Origin: Phenylobacterium sp.
GTDB taxonomy: Bacteria; Pseudomonadota; Alphaproteobacteria; Caulobacterales; Caulobacteraceae
Assembly: GCA_017991675.1 (NCBI GenBank)
Contig: JAGOQB010000001.1
Span: 62,001-126,000, forward strand
Direction of reading: 5' to 3'
Length of the DNA stretch: 64,000 bases
Position 1 is the first letter of the stretch. Each line of letters opens with the position of its first letter. The position numbers and the translations under genes were made by a program. The notes beneath the pieces are model-generated. The model was given only the letters and a program-made list of their open reading frames with translations, had not been told where the DNA came from and ran no database searches. Below, one piece after another: positions 8,933 to 17,071 of this stretch.

Positions 8933-9847
8933 ATGTCCGTCGCCGAGGCGCTTGCGCCGTTCACAGAGCAATCCACCAGCCGCACCGTCCAGACCAAGCG
9001 CTGGAAGCTGCACTACAACGAGGCTGGCGCGGGCTCGCCGATCATCCTGTTGCACGGCACCGGGCCAGGCGCGACCGGCTGGAGCAACTTCCACCAGAAC
9101 ATGGCCGTGCTCTCGGCCAACCATCGCGTCATCGCGCTGGACTTCCCCGGCTGGGGCGGCTCGGAGGTGTTCGACTGCAGCGGCGAGCCGCGCAACGTCG
9201 CCAACGCCGAGGCGGTGAAGCTGCTGATGGACGAATTGGGCCTGGAGAAGGCCGCGCTGGTCGGCAACTCCATGGGCGGGGCCGCGACGCTGGAGTTCAT
9301 GGCCCGCTATCCCGACCGTATCAGCCACGCGATCACCATGGGCTCAGGGCTGTTCGGCGTGCCGAACATGTTCACGCCGGGCGGCCCCTCGCAGGGCATC
9401 CGGGTGATTTTCGAGACCTACATGAACCCAACGCCGGAAAACTTCCGCCGGCTGGTGGAGATCATGGTCTACGACGCCTCATTCGTGACCGACGAGCTGA
9501 CCCAGCAGCGCTCGGCCGGCGCGCTGGCTCAACGCGAGCACCTGACCAACTGGCTCAAGGGTGGCCCGCTCGGACAGGGCGGGATGTTCGCCGGAATCGA
9601 GGAGCTGATGAGCAAGCTGGCGGTCAGCCAGGTTCCGACCCTGATGATCCACGGCCGTGACGACAAGACCGTGCCGATGGAGGTCACGCTGAAGACCGCC
9701 AGCCTGATCCCCAACAGCCGCGCGGTGATCCTCAACCGCTGTGGGCACTGGGCCCAGGTCGAACACGCCGACGAGTTCAACGGCCTGGTGCGGGGTTTCG
9801 TCGACCGCAAACCCGCCTCGGCCGCCAAAGGCGGCTTTGGCGGCTGA
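8933..9847 (+). CDS. Alpha/beta hydrolase for the meta-cleavage product (BphD/MhpC type)
   Basis: The 304-residue protein starts after GGAGGAAAC. The oxyanion segment is HGTGPGATGWSNF, the nucleophile S113 sits in GNSMGG, the acid is in GRDDKTVP (243/244), and the His is H272 in CGHWAQVEH. This is the carbon-carbon bond hydrolase family that cleaves 2-hydroxy-6-oxo-hexadienoates into a carboxylic acid and 2-hydroxypentadienoate, the hydratase substrate. Its presence, with no semialdehyde dehydrogenase in the cluster, implies a ring with a carbon substituent, so that the cleavage product is a ketone. The identity of that side chain is not readable. Confidence 0.9.
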   Translation: MSVAEALAPFTEQSTSRTVQTKRWKLHYNEAGAGSPIILLHGTGPGATGWSNFHQNMAVLSANHRVIALDFPGWGGSEVFDCSGEPRNVANAEAVKLLMDELGLEKAALVGNSMGGAATLEFMARYPDRISHAITMGSGLFGVPNMFTPGGPSQGIRVIFETYMNPTPENFRRLVEIMVYDASFVTDELTQQRSAGALAQREHLTNWLKGGPLGQGGMFAGIEELMSKLAVSQVPTLMIHGRDDKTVPMEVTLKTASLIPNSRAVILNRCGHWAQVEHADEFNGLVRGFVDRKPASAAKGGFGG

Positions 9848-9861
9848 TCGGGGGAAAGTAA

Positions 9862-10734
9862 ATGACCATCGGATCGCTGGGTTACGTAGGCTTCAAGGCC
9901 GATGACCTCAACGCCTGGGCCCGTTTCGGGACTGAAACCCTCGGCATGATGCCGGTCGCCGCGCCGGAGGGGACGCTGCGGTTCCGCATCGACGCCCAGG
10001 CCTGGCGGGTCTGCGTCGAGCCGGGCCCGGAGAACGACATCGGCTTCGTCGGCTTCGAAGTCGCCGGCCCGTCCGAGCTGGCGGCGCTGCGCGAGCGGCT
10101 GCTCGCCGACGGCGTCGAGGTGAGCGAGCCTGCGCCCGAGCACCTGAAACTGCGCGGCGTCAGCGGTATGATCGCCTGTCACGATCCCCAGGGGCTGCTG
10201 GTCGAGATCTACTATGGGCCGACCGAACGGCGCGAGGTTCCGTTCGTCTCCCCGGCCGGGGTCAGCGGCTTTGTGACCGGCGACCAGGGCCTGGGCCACG
10301 TCGTGCTGTCGGCCGCGGACATCGGCGCTGCGCGGGCCTTCTATCGCGACCTGCTCGGCTTCAAGCTCTCGGACATCATCCGGATGCAGATCACCGAGGA
10401 GTTCGGGATGGATCTGGAATTCTACCACTGCAACCCGCGCCACCACACGCTGGCGCTGCTGCCGCTGCCGGTGCCGCGTCGGCTGAACCACTTCATGCTG
10501 CAGGTCGAGAGCCTCGATGACGTCGGCTTTGCGCTCGACCGGGTCGCGGCCGCCAAGATCCCGCTGATGAACACCCTGGGCAAGCATACCAACGACCACA
10601 TGGTTTCGTTCTACGCCCAGACCCCGTCAGGGTTCGAGGTCGAGTTCGGCTGGGGCGCGCGGGACATCGACGAGGCCTGGCGCGTGGTCCGGCACGACAA
10701 GACCAGCATCTGGGGCCACAAGCGCCAGGGCTGA
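9862..10734 (+). CDS. Two-domain extradiol ring-cleavage dioxygenase (BphC type)
   Basis: This 290-residue vicinal-oxygen-chelate protein has two glyoxalase-like halves. Iron ligands fall where they do in 2,3-dihydroxybiphenyl 1,2-dioxygenase: H146 (GLGHVVLS), H210 (LNHFMLQVES) and E261 (GFEVEFGWG). A catalytic His is at 194/195 and a Tyr at 251. It would open a 3-substituted catechol next to the hydroxyls to give the yellow hydrolase substrate. It is the last gene of the operon; the next gene, on the other strand, ends only 7 bp downstream, which leaves no room for a separate terminator. Confidence 0.92.
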   Translation: MTIGSLGYVGFKADDLNAWARFGTETLGMMPVAAPEGTLRFRIDAQAWRVCVEPGPENDIGFVGFEVAGPSELAALRERLLADGVEVSEPAPEHLKLRGVSGMIACHDPQGLLVEIYYGPTERREVPFVSPAGVSGFVTGDQGLGHVVLSAADIGAARAFYRDLLGFKLSDIIRMQITEEFGMDLEFYHCNPRHHTLALLPLPVPRRLNHFMLQVESLDDVGFALDRVAAAKIPLMNTLGKHTNDHMVSFYAQTPSGFEVEFGWGARDIDEAWRVVRHDKTSIWGHKRQG

Positions 10735-10741
10735 GGCCCGC

Positions 10742-11869
10742 CTAGATCCGTGGCAGGCCGTCCATGATCGCCGTCAGCGCCATGGCGGTCTCGCGCTCCA
10801 TGGCGCTGTGGCCGGCGTTGGTCATGACGAAGGTCGCCGGCGGCGCGCCCAGGTCGGTCAAGGCCGCCGCCAGGCGCGAGGCCTGGGGCAGGGGACAGAC
10901 CTGGTCGAACCGGCCGTGGACGATGTGGGTCGGCACGCCGACCAGCTTGTCGGCGTTGCGGACGATGTAGTCCGGCTCCAGGAACAGCTGGTTGGCGAAG
11001 AAGTGGGCTTCGATCTGCGCAAAGCAGAGGGCGAAGTCCGCCTCGCCGAATTTCCCGGCGTCGGCGGTGTCGGGGATCATGTTCGAGATCGTGCCTTCCC
11101 AGACCGACCAGGCCAGCGCCGCCTGCAGCTGGCGCTCGCGCTCGGCCTCGGTCGCCGGCGTCATGTCGAAGATCGCCTTGTAGGCCCCCATCATGTCGTC
11201 GCGGTCGGAGGCCGCGATCACCTCCACGAAAGCCTTCCACTCGTCCGGATAGGTGACGTAGGAGCCGGGCTCGCTGAGTTCGAACGGCGTCTGCGCGAAC
11301 ACCGCGGCGTTGCCCTGGTACATGTAGAGCAGGTCTTCCTTGGTCCCGAGGAAGATCCCGCGCAGGATCAGCGAGGCGACGTTCTGCGGGTGGCGGATCG
11401 CATAGACCATGGCCAGGGTGCTGCCCCAGCTGCCGCCGAAGACATGCATCTTGCCGGAAATCGAAAGCGCATCGCGCAGGGCGTTGATGTCGGCGACCAG
11501 ATGATCGGTCGTGTTGTCGGCGAGGGCGACCTTCGCTCCAGCCGAGGCGACGGTCGGCTCGCTCTTCCCGCAGCCGCGCTGGTCGAACAGGATCACGCGG
11601 TAGCGCTTCGGATCGAAGAAGCGCGACATGACCGGCGCGCAGGCGCCGCCGGGCCCGCCATGCAGGAACATCACCGGCTCGCCGTCGGGGTTTCCGTATT
11701 CTTCCCAATAGAGCTTGTGGCCGGGCGACACCGCCAGCAGCCCCGAGCGGTTGGGCTGCGCCTGGGGATAGGACCACTGGTCGGTGATCTTGCTGGTCGC
11801 CTGCAGTTTCGAGAAGTCCACGGGGCTGCTCCGGATCCGTCGCTTTGAACGCGGCTTGGACCCGCGCAT
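10742..11869 (-). CDS. pip: Proline iminopeptidase (prolyl aminopeptidase, peptidase S33)
   Basis: The 375-residue reading has the oxyanion motif HGGPGG (70-75), DQRGCGKS (96-103) and the nucleophile S147 in GGSWGST. An Asp lies in HGRFDQVCP and the His in NAGHSAMERE. This set defines proline iminopeptidases, cytosolic enzymes that remove N-terminal proline. The first 16 or so residues are basic and unlike the family; a GTG at 11821 would give a more usual N-terminus. It converges on the meta-cleavage operon but has no obvious link to it. Confidence 0.88.
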   Translation of the reverse strand: MRGSKPRSKRRIRSSPVDFSKLQATSKITDQWSYPQAQPNRSGLLAVSPGHKLYWEEYGNPDGEPVMFLHGGPGGACAPVMSRFFDPKRYRVILFDQRGCGKSEPTVASAGAKVALADNTTDHLVADINALRDALSISGKMHVFGGSWGSTLAMVYAIRHPQNVASLILRGIFLGTKEDLLYMYQGNAAVFAQTPFELSEPGSYVTYPDEWKAFVEVIAASDRDDMMGAYKAIFDMTPATEAERERQLQAALAWSVWEGTISNMIPDTADAGKFGEADFALCFAQIEAHFFANQLFLEPDYIVRNADKLVGVPTHIVHGRFDQVCPLPQASRLAAALTDLGAPPATFVMTNAGHSAMERETAMALTAIMDGLPRI

Positions 11870-11976
11870 GCCCTCACGTCAACCCGGCGTGGCCTCGCCC
11901 ACAGCTTGGCCTCTGAGAGTCAATAGAACAGCAGCAGGCTGCCTGCCCGCAGCGCCGAGAGCGCCCATGGGCCTGG

Positions 11977-12414
11977 TTACACGCGGGCTCCATAGCTGTT
12001 TGCGGCCTCCTGCCCGGGCTCGAGGCCCACCCAGAGCACGAAGCCGAGCCAGACGAGCAGCGCCATGGTGGAGACCGCGAGCGACAGGCTGGCGCCGGCC
12101 AAGGCCATGCCGATCGTCCCAAGGTTGCTCGCCGCCAGGGCGGTGAACAGGCTGAAGGCGCCGGCGACCACTGCCGGAACCGCCGCGACCAGCACCAGCA
12201 GGCCCGAACGACCGAAGTCGTGCAGCCGCTTGGCCGCCAGGCAGGCCCACGGATAGATCAACGCCAGCGAGGCCAGGGCGCCGACCACCGGGATCAGGCC
12301 GGCGACGACGCCGACACAGATCAATCCCGCCGCGCCGATCCAGAATTGAGCCCTGCCGATGCGACCGCGCCCCGACAGATACAGCGTCTGCCAATCGATC
12401 TCCTTGAGATCCAT
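11977..12414 (-). CDS. DUF805-family small inner-membrane protein
   Basis: This 145-residue protein has the DUF805 pattern: a short soluble start with GRGRIGRAQFWIG, then hydrophobic helices, with the KRLHDFGRSG loop after the second. The last segments, VSTMALLVWLGFVLWVGL and GLEPGQEAANSYG, also match the family, whose members often end in a conserved N-x-Y/F-G. The function of the family is unknown. The 107 bp between this gene and the peptidase start holds no convincing gene. Confidence 0.85.
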   Translation of the reverse strand: MDLKEIDWQTLYLSGRGRIGRAQFWIGAAGLICVGVVAGLIPVVGALASLALIYPWACLAAKRLHDFGRSGLLVLVAAVPAVVAGAFSLFTALAASNLGTIGMALAGASLSLAVSTMALLVWLGFVLWVGLEPGQEAANSYGARV

Positions 12415-12447
12415 GTCGTCTCCTTTCTTGTTATCGCGTGAGGTGGT

Positions 12448-15381
12448 TCATCTGCCGGGAGAGAAAGTCTGCGCGGCGGTCCCGTCGTTGACGGTGATCG
12501 GCCCGGACACCGGCCCTTCGAAGAGGTACCGCAGGCGGGTCTCGCCGCCCGGGGCGACGTAGACCAGCAGCGGCAGCTCGCCGCTGCGCGGGCCGCGCAC
12601 CGGATAGAGCGCGCTTCGCGTGGTCGCCTTCGCCCCGTCGGCGTCGACGGCGCTGAACTTGATCCAGCCTTTGGAGGTGGTCAGCACCTTGCGGCCGGGG
12701 TTGCGCAGGGTGACGAACAGCTCGGTCCGGCCGTCGCGCCCCCTGGCGACGCCGTCGATCCGCAGGTCGAACTGGCTCAGCTCTTTGAACGGACCCGCGC
12801 CGAACGCCTGCAGCGGCGCCAGCATCGCGCCCGGTTGGACGCCGGACAGGGCGAAGGCCAGGGACTTCTCGTCGCTCTCGCGAATGCTCACCACGCTGAG
12901 CGGCGTGGTCGAGGGCGGGCTCATGACGAAGCGGAAACGCAATTCTCCGCCGGGCGGAACGACCGGGGTGGACTGAAACGACTCCGGCGTTTCGGCGCCG
13001 GTGCGCCAGATCTGGCTCTCGCTGGTTCCGACGCCGTCCGCGTCATAGGCCACCGCCTTGAAGACTCCGGCGCCGATGGAGATGTCGCGGTTCGTCGTAT
13101 TCTTGGCCGTCAGGAACACGTGGACGGTTCCGTTGCGGGCGGCGACGGCGCGTTCGAAGCGGACGTCGAAGTCTTCCAGACGATGGGGGATCCCGGCTTG
13201 CGCCACAGGCCCGGTCGCGACCGGCGGTGTCGGCGGCTGGGCAGGCGGCGGGGGCGTCGGCGACTCGGTTTGAGTCGGCGGCGCGGACGGCGATTGTTCA
13301 GTGGCGGCGACGCGCTTTCCGCTCCAGGTCGAAGGGCTGGAGGAGCCGGCCTGCTGCGCCGTACCGCTAAAGCTGTTCCGGGCGGCGTCGAAGGTCAGAA
13401 CCACGTCGGCGACGTGCGCGGCGTAGAGCGATTGGCCCCGCAGCACCCCCTCGCTGGCGCCGTCGCGCAATTCGATGCGGCCGCCGTCGACTTCACGGCC
13501 GTCGCCGGCGCGCGCCACCATCCGACCGCGCAGGACGCCGTCCTCGCCGAGCGCTAGGGTCACGCGGCCATAGGTCGTATCCCAGTCCCCCGCGAAGGGC
13601 GTCAGATCCTGCGCGGGGACGGCCGGCCCCGGGGTTTCGGCCGGCTGTTGCGGCGCCTCCTCGGCGATCCAGGGCTTCTCGCCGACCTGATTGAGAAACA
13701 GCCGCCGGTAGGCCGCTCCCCCATTGCCCGCGAAGGCCGGCTGGGCCGCGCCGCCCAAGCCTTGCCACTGGTTGCCGGCGTCCAATGAGCGAACCCAGCC
13801 CAGCATCAGGTTGCGGAATTCACTGGGCGGCCCGCCAAGGGCCGCGCCCTTGGCGCTCATGGCGGCGTTGAGCTCGTTCAGGCCCTGATCGCCCAGCAAC
13901 ATGAGCTTGGTGAGCTGCAATGTGTTGAAGGCCGGCGGCAGATCGTTGATCCGCCACTTCGCCGAGGCGTTCGAGTAGCCGGCGTCGTCGATCTTCAGAT
14001 AGTCGCGGTTGAACGTCGCCAGGTCGATCGGATGGTCGACCTCGCCCCCATGGGCCCCGCCGCGACGGTTCATGACCTCGTCGAAGTGGTTCTCGGGGTT
14101 CTTCATGTAGTCCGCCCATTCGTCGGCGGTGCGGCCGCTTACTCCCTTGATCAGCAGGTCCATGGGCGCCTGCATCAGGGCCCGGAACGCTTCGCGCACC
14201 GGCGGGGGCAGGATGCCGTCGATCACGCTCGATATGAACGCGACGGTTGCGACGGCCGCGTCGGGCGTCCCGGCCATCGAGGCCAGGTGGTCGACCACGT
14301 ACTGGTCCATGACCGCCTTGGCCCGGACCATGTCCGACCCGCCTTCATTGTAGACGATCGCCTTGGCGATCTCGTGGCTGACGGCCGGGAAGGCGGCCAG
14401 GCCGTCGTCGATGTCCTTGATCCAGGCCCGCTTGTACTCGGCTGCAGGACCGTTCGTCGCGGCGTAGGCCAGCCGCGCGGGACCGCTCTTGGACATGCGG
14501 GTGCGGTCATATTCCTCGACCTGTCGCTGCAGGCCGTTGCGCAGGCTCGAAAAGATGTAGGGGATCGAGCGGGTGACGCCGCTCCCCTTCAGCAGCTTCT
14601 GCTCGAGCAGGCCGCCCGGGGCGGCGTAGGTCAGCTCGCGGTAGATGAAACTCTCCACCCCGGAGATGCTCACCTGGTTCTGGGTGATCGTCCCGTAGTA
14701 GGTGCTGGTCCTCCGCGTCACCGTCTCCTCGTCCATGCCGAGGTCCTCGCGCTTGCGCGGGCTCAGCGGGCCGCCGGTAGTGACGCTGGAGGAGATGGCG
14801 CTGGTCGTTTGCGGCGTTCGCTTGCCGATATAGCCCTCCAGCACCAGGTGCTTGGCCGCATTGGTGGGATCGGGCGTGAGCATGAACTCGCCGCCGGCGA
14901 AGTGATTGACGAAGGTATGGGCGAACACGTCGCCCGCCGCGTGGGTCAGGTAGCCGACCGTAAAGGCGCGCACCTGCGGGCTGGCGTTATCCAGGAAGCC
15001 GCGCCGCCACAGGTGGGCCAGCCAGGCGTTCGAGCCCCCCGCGCCCTGGCCGACGGCGTGCGCTGCGTCAGGATGGATCACCTGCTGGCCGGTGAGGATG
15101 TCCGGATAGGCGTCCGGTCCCAGCACCCCTGCGCGATACTGCTGGGGCGCGGCCTTCAACGCGGCCAGGACGTCCGGATCGACCTTGAACTGACCGAGTT
15201 CGCCGACGATTTTGCCCGTCCGGTAGTCGGTCTCGTAGAGGGTGACCTTGTCGTCGTCGATCGCGTCGCGCAGCGCTTCCTCGGCGAGATAGATGTGGGT
15301 CTTCGGCTTCCAGGCGTGGGCCGGCGAAACCGCGACCAGGGTCGTCAGGGCGGCGACGCCGCAGAGCAGGACGCGCCTCAT
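12448..15381 (-). CDS. Large exported protein with N-terminal zinc-dependent phospholipase C-like domain
   Basis: From the ATG at 15381 the product has 977 residues with a clear signal peptide. Predicted cleavage after AHA leaves Trp24 as the mature N-terminus, followed by KPKTH; an N-terminal Trp is a zinc ligand in bacterial phospholipase C. Further candidate ligands are in LGPDAYPDI and GYLTHAAGDVFAHTFVNH. After about residue 600 come a beta-rich domain (QDLTPFAGDWDTTYG), a Pro/Thr linker and two similar Ig-like domains of about 120 residues (LEDFDVRFERAV and LSQFDLRIDGVA). Enzyme activity is inferred. The start was chosen for the signal peptide; it overlaps the upstream gene by 4 bases. 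Confidence 0.75.
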   Translation of the reverse strand: MRRVLLCGVAALTTLVAVSPAHAWKPKTHIYLAEEALRDAIDDDKVTLYETDYRTGKIVGELGQFKVDPDVLAALKAAPQQYRAGVLGPDAYPDILTGQQVIHPDAAHAVGQGAGGSNAWLAHLWRRGFLDNASPQVRAFTVGYLTHAAGDVFAHTFVNHFAGGEFMLTPDPTNAAKHLVLEGYIGKRTPQTTSAISSSVTTGGPLSPRKREDLGMDEETVTRRTSTYYGTITQNQVSISGVESFIYRELTYAAPGGLLEQKLLKGSGVTRSIPYIFSSLRNGLQRQVEEYDRTRMSKSGPARLAYAATNGPAAEYKRAWIKDIDDGLAAFPAVSHEIAKAIVYNEGGSDMVRAKAVMDQYVVDHLASMAGTPDAAVATVAFISSVIDGILPPPVREAFRALMQAPMDLLIKGVSGRTADEWADYMKNPENHFDEVMNRRGGAHGGEVDHPIDLATFNRDYLKIDDAGYSNASAKWRINDLPPAFNTLQLTKLMLLGDQGLNELNAAMSAKGAALGGPPSEFRNLMLGWVRSLDAGNQWQGLGGAAQPAFAGNGGAAYRRLFLNQVGEKPWIAEEAPQQPAETPGPAVPAQDLTPFAGDWDTTYGRVTLALGEDGVLRGRMVARAGDGREVDGGRIELRDGASEGVLRGQSLYAAHVADVVLTFDAARNSFSGTAQQAGSSSPSTWSGKRVAATEQSPSAPPTQTESPTPPPPAQPPTPPVATGPVAQAGIPHRLEDFDVRFERAVAARNGTVHVFLTAKNTTNRDISIGAGVFKAVAYDADGVGTSESQIWRTGAETPESFQSTPVVPPGGELRFRFVMSPPSTTPLSVVSIRESDEKSLAFALSGVQPGAMLAPLQAFGAGPFKELSQFDLRIDGVARGRDGRTELFVTLRNPGRKVLTTSKGWIKFSAVDADGAKATTRSALYPVRGPRSGELPLLVYVAPGGETRLRYLFEGPVSGPITVNDGTAAQTFSPGR

Positions 15382-15806
15382 TTCCAGACGTCTCCGTCGT
15401 TCGACGGCTGCGGACCGGCCTGGGCTTCGCAGGCGGCGTTCGTCGAACCGGCCGACCGGGCCAGGTTCAGCGCCGCGCCGGCGAGCGCCCCCGCCACACG
15501 GGCACTCGCTGCATTCCGGCTGTCGTACGGCAGGGCGGCGGCGACGCTGGACGGGTCGCCCGACAGCGCCGCCCCGACCACCGCCGCGGCGGTGGAGTTG
15601 CGTCCCGATCCTCCCATGCCGCCGGCGATGGCCTCCCCAAGGCCGGCGTCGCGCGCGGCCGCCAGCAGACCCCCGAGAGCGCTGGGCTTGCGCGGCTGAG
15701 CCTGCGGGGGCGGGGGAGCGCCGCAAGCGACCTGCGCCTGGGCGAGCGCGGGGCTGGTGATCAGGAACGCGGCGAGGCTCGCCGCCGCAAGACGGGTTGG
15801 AAGCAT
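15378..15806 (-). CDS. Small exported Gly/Ala-rich protein of unknown function
   Basis: This 142-residue protein has a signal peptide ending near ALAQA and two cysteines, one soon after the cleavage site and one near the C-terminus. A Gly/Ala-rich centre contains GLGEAIAGGMGGSG and RVAGALAGAALNLAR, which could form short amphipathic helices. The family was not recognised. Its stop overlaps the start of the large phospholipase C-like gene (ATGA), so the two are probably translated together and may act together in the envelope. Confidence 0.65.
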   Translation of the reverse strand: MLPTRLAAASLAAFLITSPALAQAQVACGAPPPPQAQPRKPSALGGLLAAARDAGLGEAIAGGMGGSGRNSTAAAVVGAALSGDPSSVAAALPYDSRNAASARVAGALAGAALNLARSAGSTNAACEAQAGPQPSNDGDVWK

Positions 15807-15826
15807 GGGTGATCTCCGTTGGAAAA

Positions 15827-16264
15827 TCAGCGGCGGGCCGGGCAGGCGGCGGCGATGCGCCGGCTGGTCGTGACGATCTTCACGTCCATCGGCCTACCGG
15901 CGACGATCGTCCGCGAGCTCAGGTTCGCGCTGAAGGAGGTCGGCGTGTAGGTCCCGGTGTGGTGGAACGTCGTCTTGGAGCCGTCGAGCGTACACGCGCC
16001 GGCCAGCACGAACCTGCCGCCGCTGATCTGCCGCTGAGCGTAGTCGCACCGGCCTTCGGTCCATTCGGCCAGCACCTGCTCGAGGGTTTGGGTCTTGGCC
16101 TCGGCTGCGGTCAGGCACTCATGCTGGACGTCAGGCTCGGGGTCGCCGGCGATGCGGGTGACGATCTCATAATAGCCGGGAAGAAGGCTCGTCTGCGCGA
16201 TGGCCGCAGCCGCTGGGAGGCCGAGCGCCAGGGCGGCGGCCGCGATCAAGGTCTTGCACTGCAT
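15827..16264 (-). CDS. DUF3617-type exported protein
   Basis: This 145-residue protein has a cleavable signal (LALGLPAAAAIAQ) followed by the LLPGYYEIVTRIAGDPEP opening typical of DUF3617 proteins. Cysteines occur in QHECLTAAEA, EGRCDYAQ and GACTLDG, as is usual for that family. The function is unknown; members are small periplasmic or lipid-anchored proteins. It is 20 bp upstream of the next exported-protein gene on the same strand and is probably the first gene of that three-gene unit. Confidence 0.7.
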   Translation of the reverse strand: MQCKTLIAAAALALGLPAAAAIAQTSLLPGYYEIVTRIAGDPEPDVQHECLTAAEAKTQTLEQVLAEWTEGRCDYAQRQISGGRFVLAGACTLDGSKTTFHHTGTYTPTSFSANLSSRTIVAGRPMDVKIVTTSRRIAAACPARR

Positions 16265-16519
16265 GGATAGGCTCCAATTGCGGCGCGCAGTTCGGCGCGC
16301 CCGGCCTTGGCGGGTCGGGTGAACTGCACGCGGATCTGGTCGGAAGGCGTTGGGGTTAGGCGAGACCGAGCAGCGGCCCGCGCGTCACCGATCTCCAACG
16401 GACGTCGGGTGTCTGGTCGTGGCCGTCGGCCGTCATCGCGAATTCGCCCCGTGCCGCGGGATGCGGCGTGGCGCTGCGTCTACGTCCGCATGCCTTCGGG
16501 GACTTCCTAAAGGCTTCCT

Positions 16520-17071
16520 ATGACGGCGTTCGGTCGCCTAAAAGAATCCTATCCGCTGGCCATCGGCGGAAGCGGGGGACATGTGAAACCGGCCATAGAC
16601 GCTGATCTGGCGGCATTCATGCTGCGTTCGGTGATGATCACGACGGCCACCGGCGGCCCCGACTCACGCCCGGCCATCGGCCGCGGGGTCGGCCTCCGGC
16701 TGGGCGAGGACCGGTCGATCCTCGACCTGCTGGTCTCCCGGGCGCAGTGGCCGGCGATGATCAGCGACCTGCGCGTCGGCGCGGCGTTCGCGGTGACGCT
16801 CAGCGACCCGACCGATTACCAGACCTACCAGATCAAGGCGCGGCTGGCCGAATTCGGCGATGCGGACGCCGACGATGTGCACTTGGCTGACAGCTATGTT
16901 CGCCGCATGACGCAGACCTTGCTGGAGCTTGGCGTAACGGCGCAGCAGCTGGCCTGCTGGCTCATTCCCCGGGACCTCGTCAGGCTGCGCCTGATCCCCA
17001 TGGCGGTCTTTCGCCAGACGCCGGGCCCCGGGGCCGGAACGGCCCACGCCAGCGCGGGGACGGCCGCGTGA
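16520..17071 (+). CDS. Putative split-barrel (pyridoxamine-phosphate-oxidase-like) protein
   Basis: This 183-residue protein has no signal peptide. MITTATGGPDSRPAIGRGVG, the following LRLGEDRSILDLLVSR and DLRVGAAFAVTLSDPTDYQTYQIKARL resemble the FMN-binding split-barrel fold, with the usual strand order and a Tyr/Gln-Ile-Lys edge strand. The family assignment is by pattern only. Its stop overlaps the start of the next gene (GTGA), and that gene also begins with a split-barrel domain, so the pair is likely one functional unit. The 255 bp upstream contains no other gene I can support. Confidence 0.55.
   Translation: MTAFGRLKESYPLAIGGSGGHVKPAIDADLAAFMLRSVMITTATGGPDSRPAIGRGVGLRLGEDRSILDLLVSRAQWPAMISDLRVGAAFAVTLSDPTDYQTYQIKARLAEFGDADADDVHLADSYVRRMTQTLLELGVTAQQLACWLIPRDLVRLRLIPMAVFRQTPGPGAGTAHASAGTAA

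Noticed and set aside
12448-15726. Longer form of the phospholipase C-like protein starting upstream
   Set aside because: The extra residues overlap the preceding gene and would bury the signal peptide that begins at 15381.
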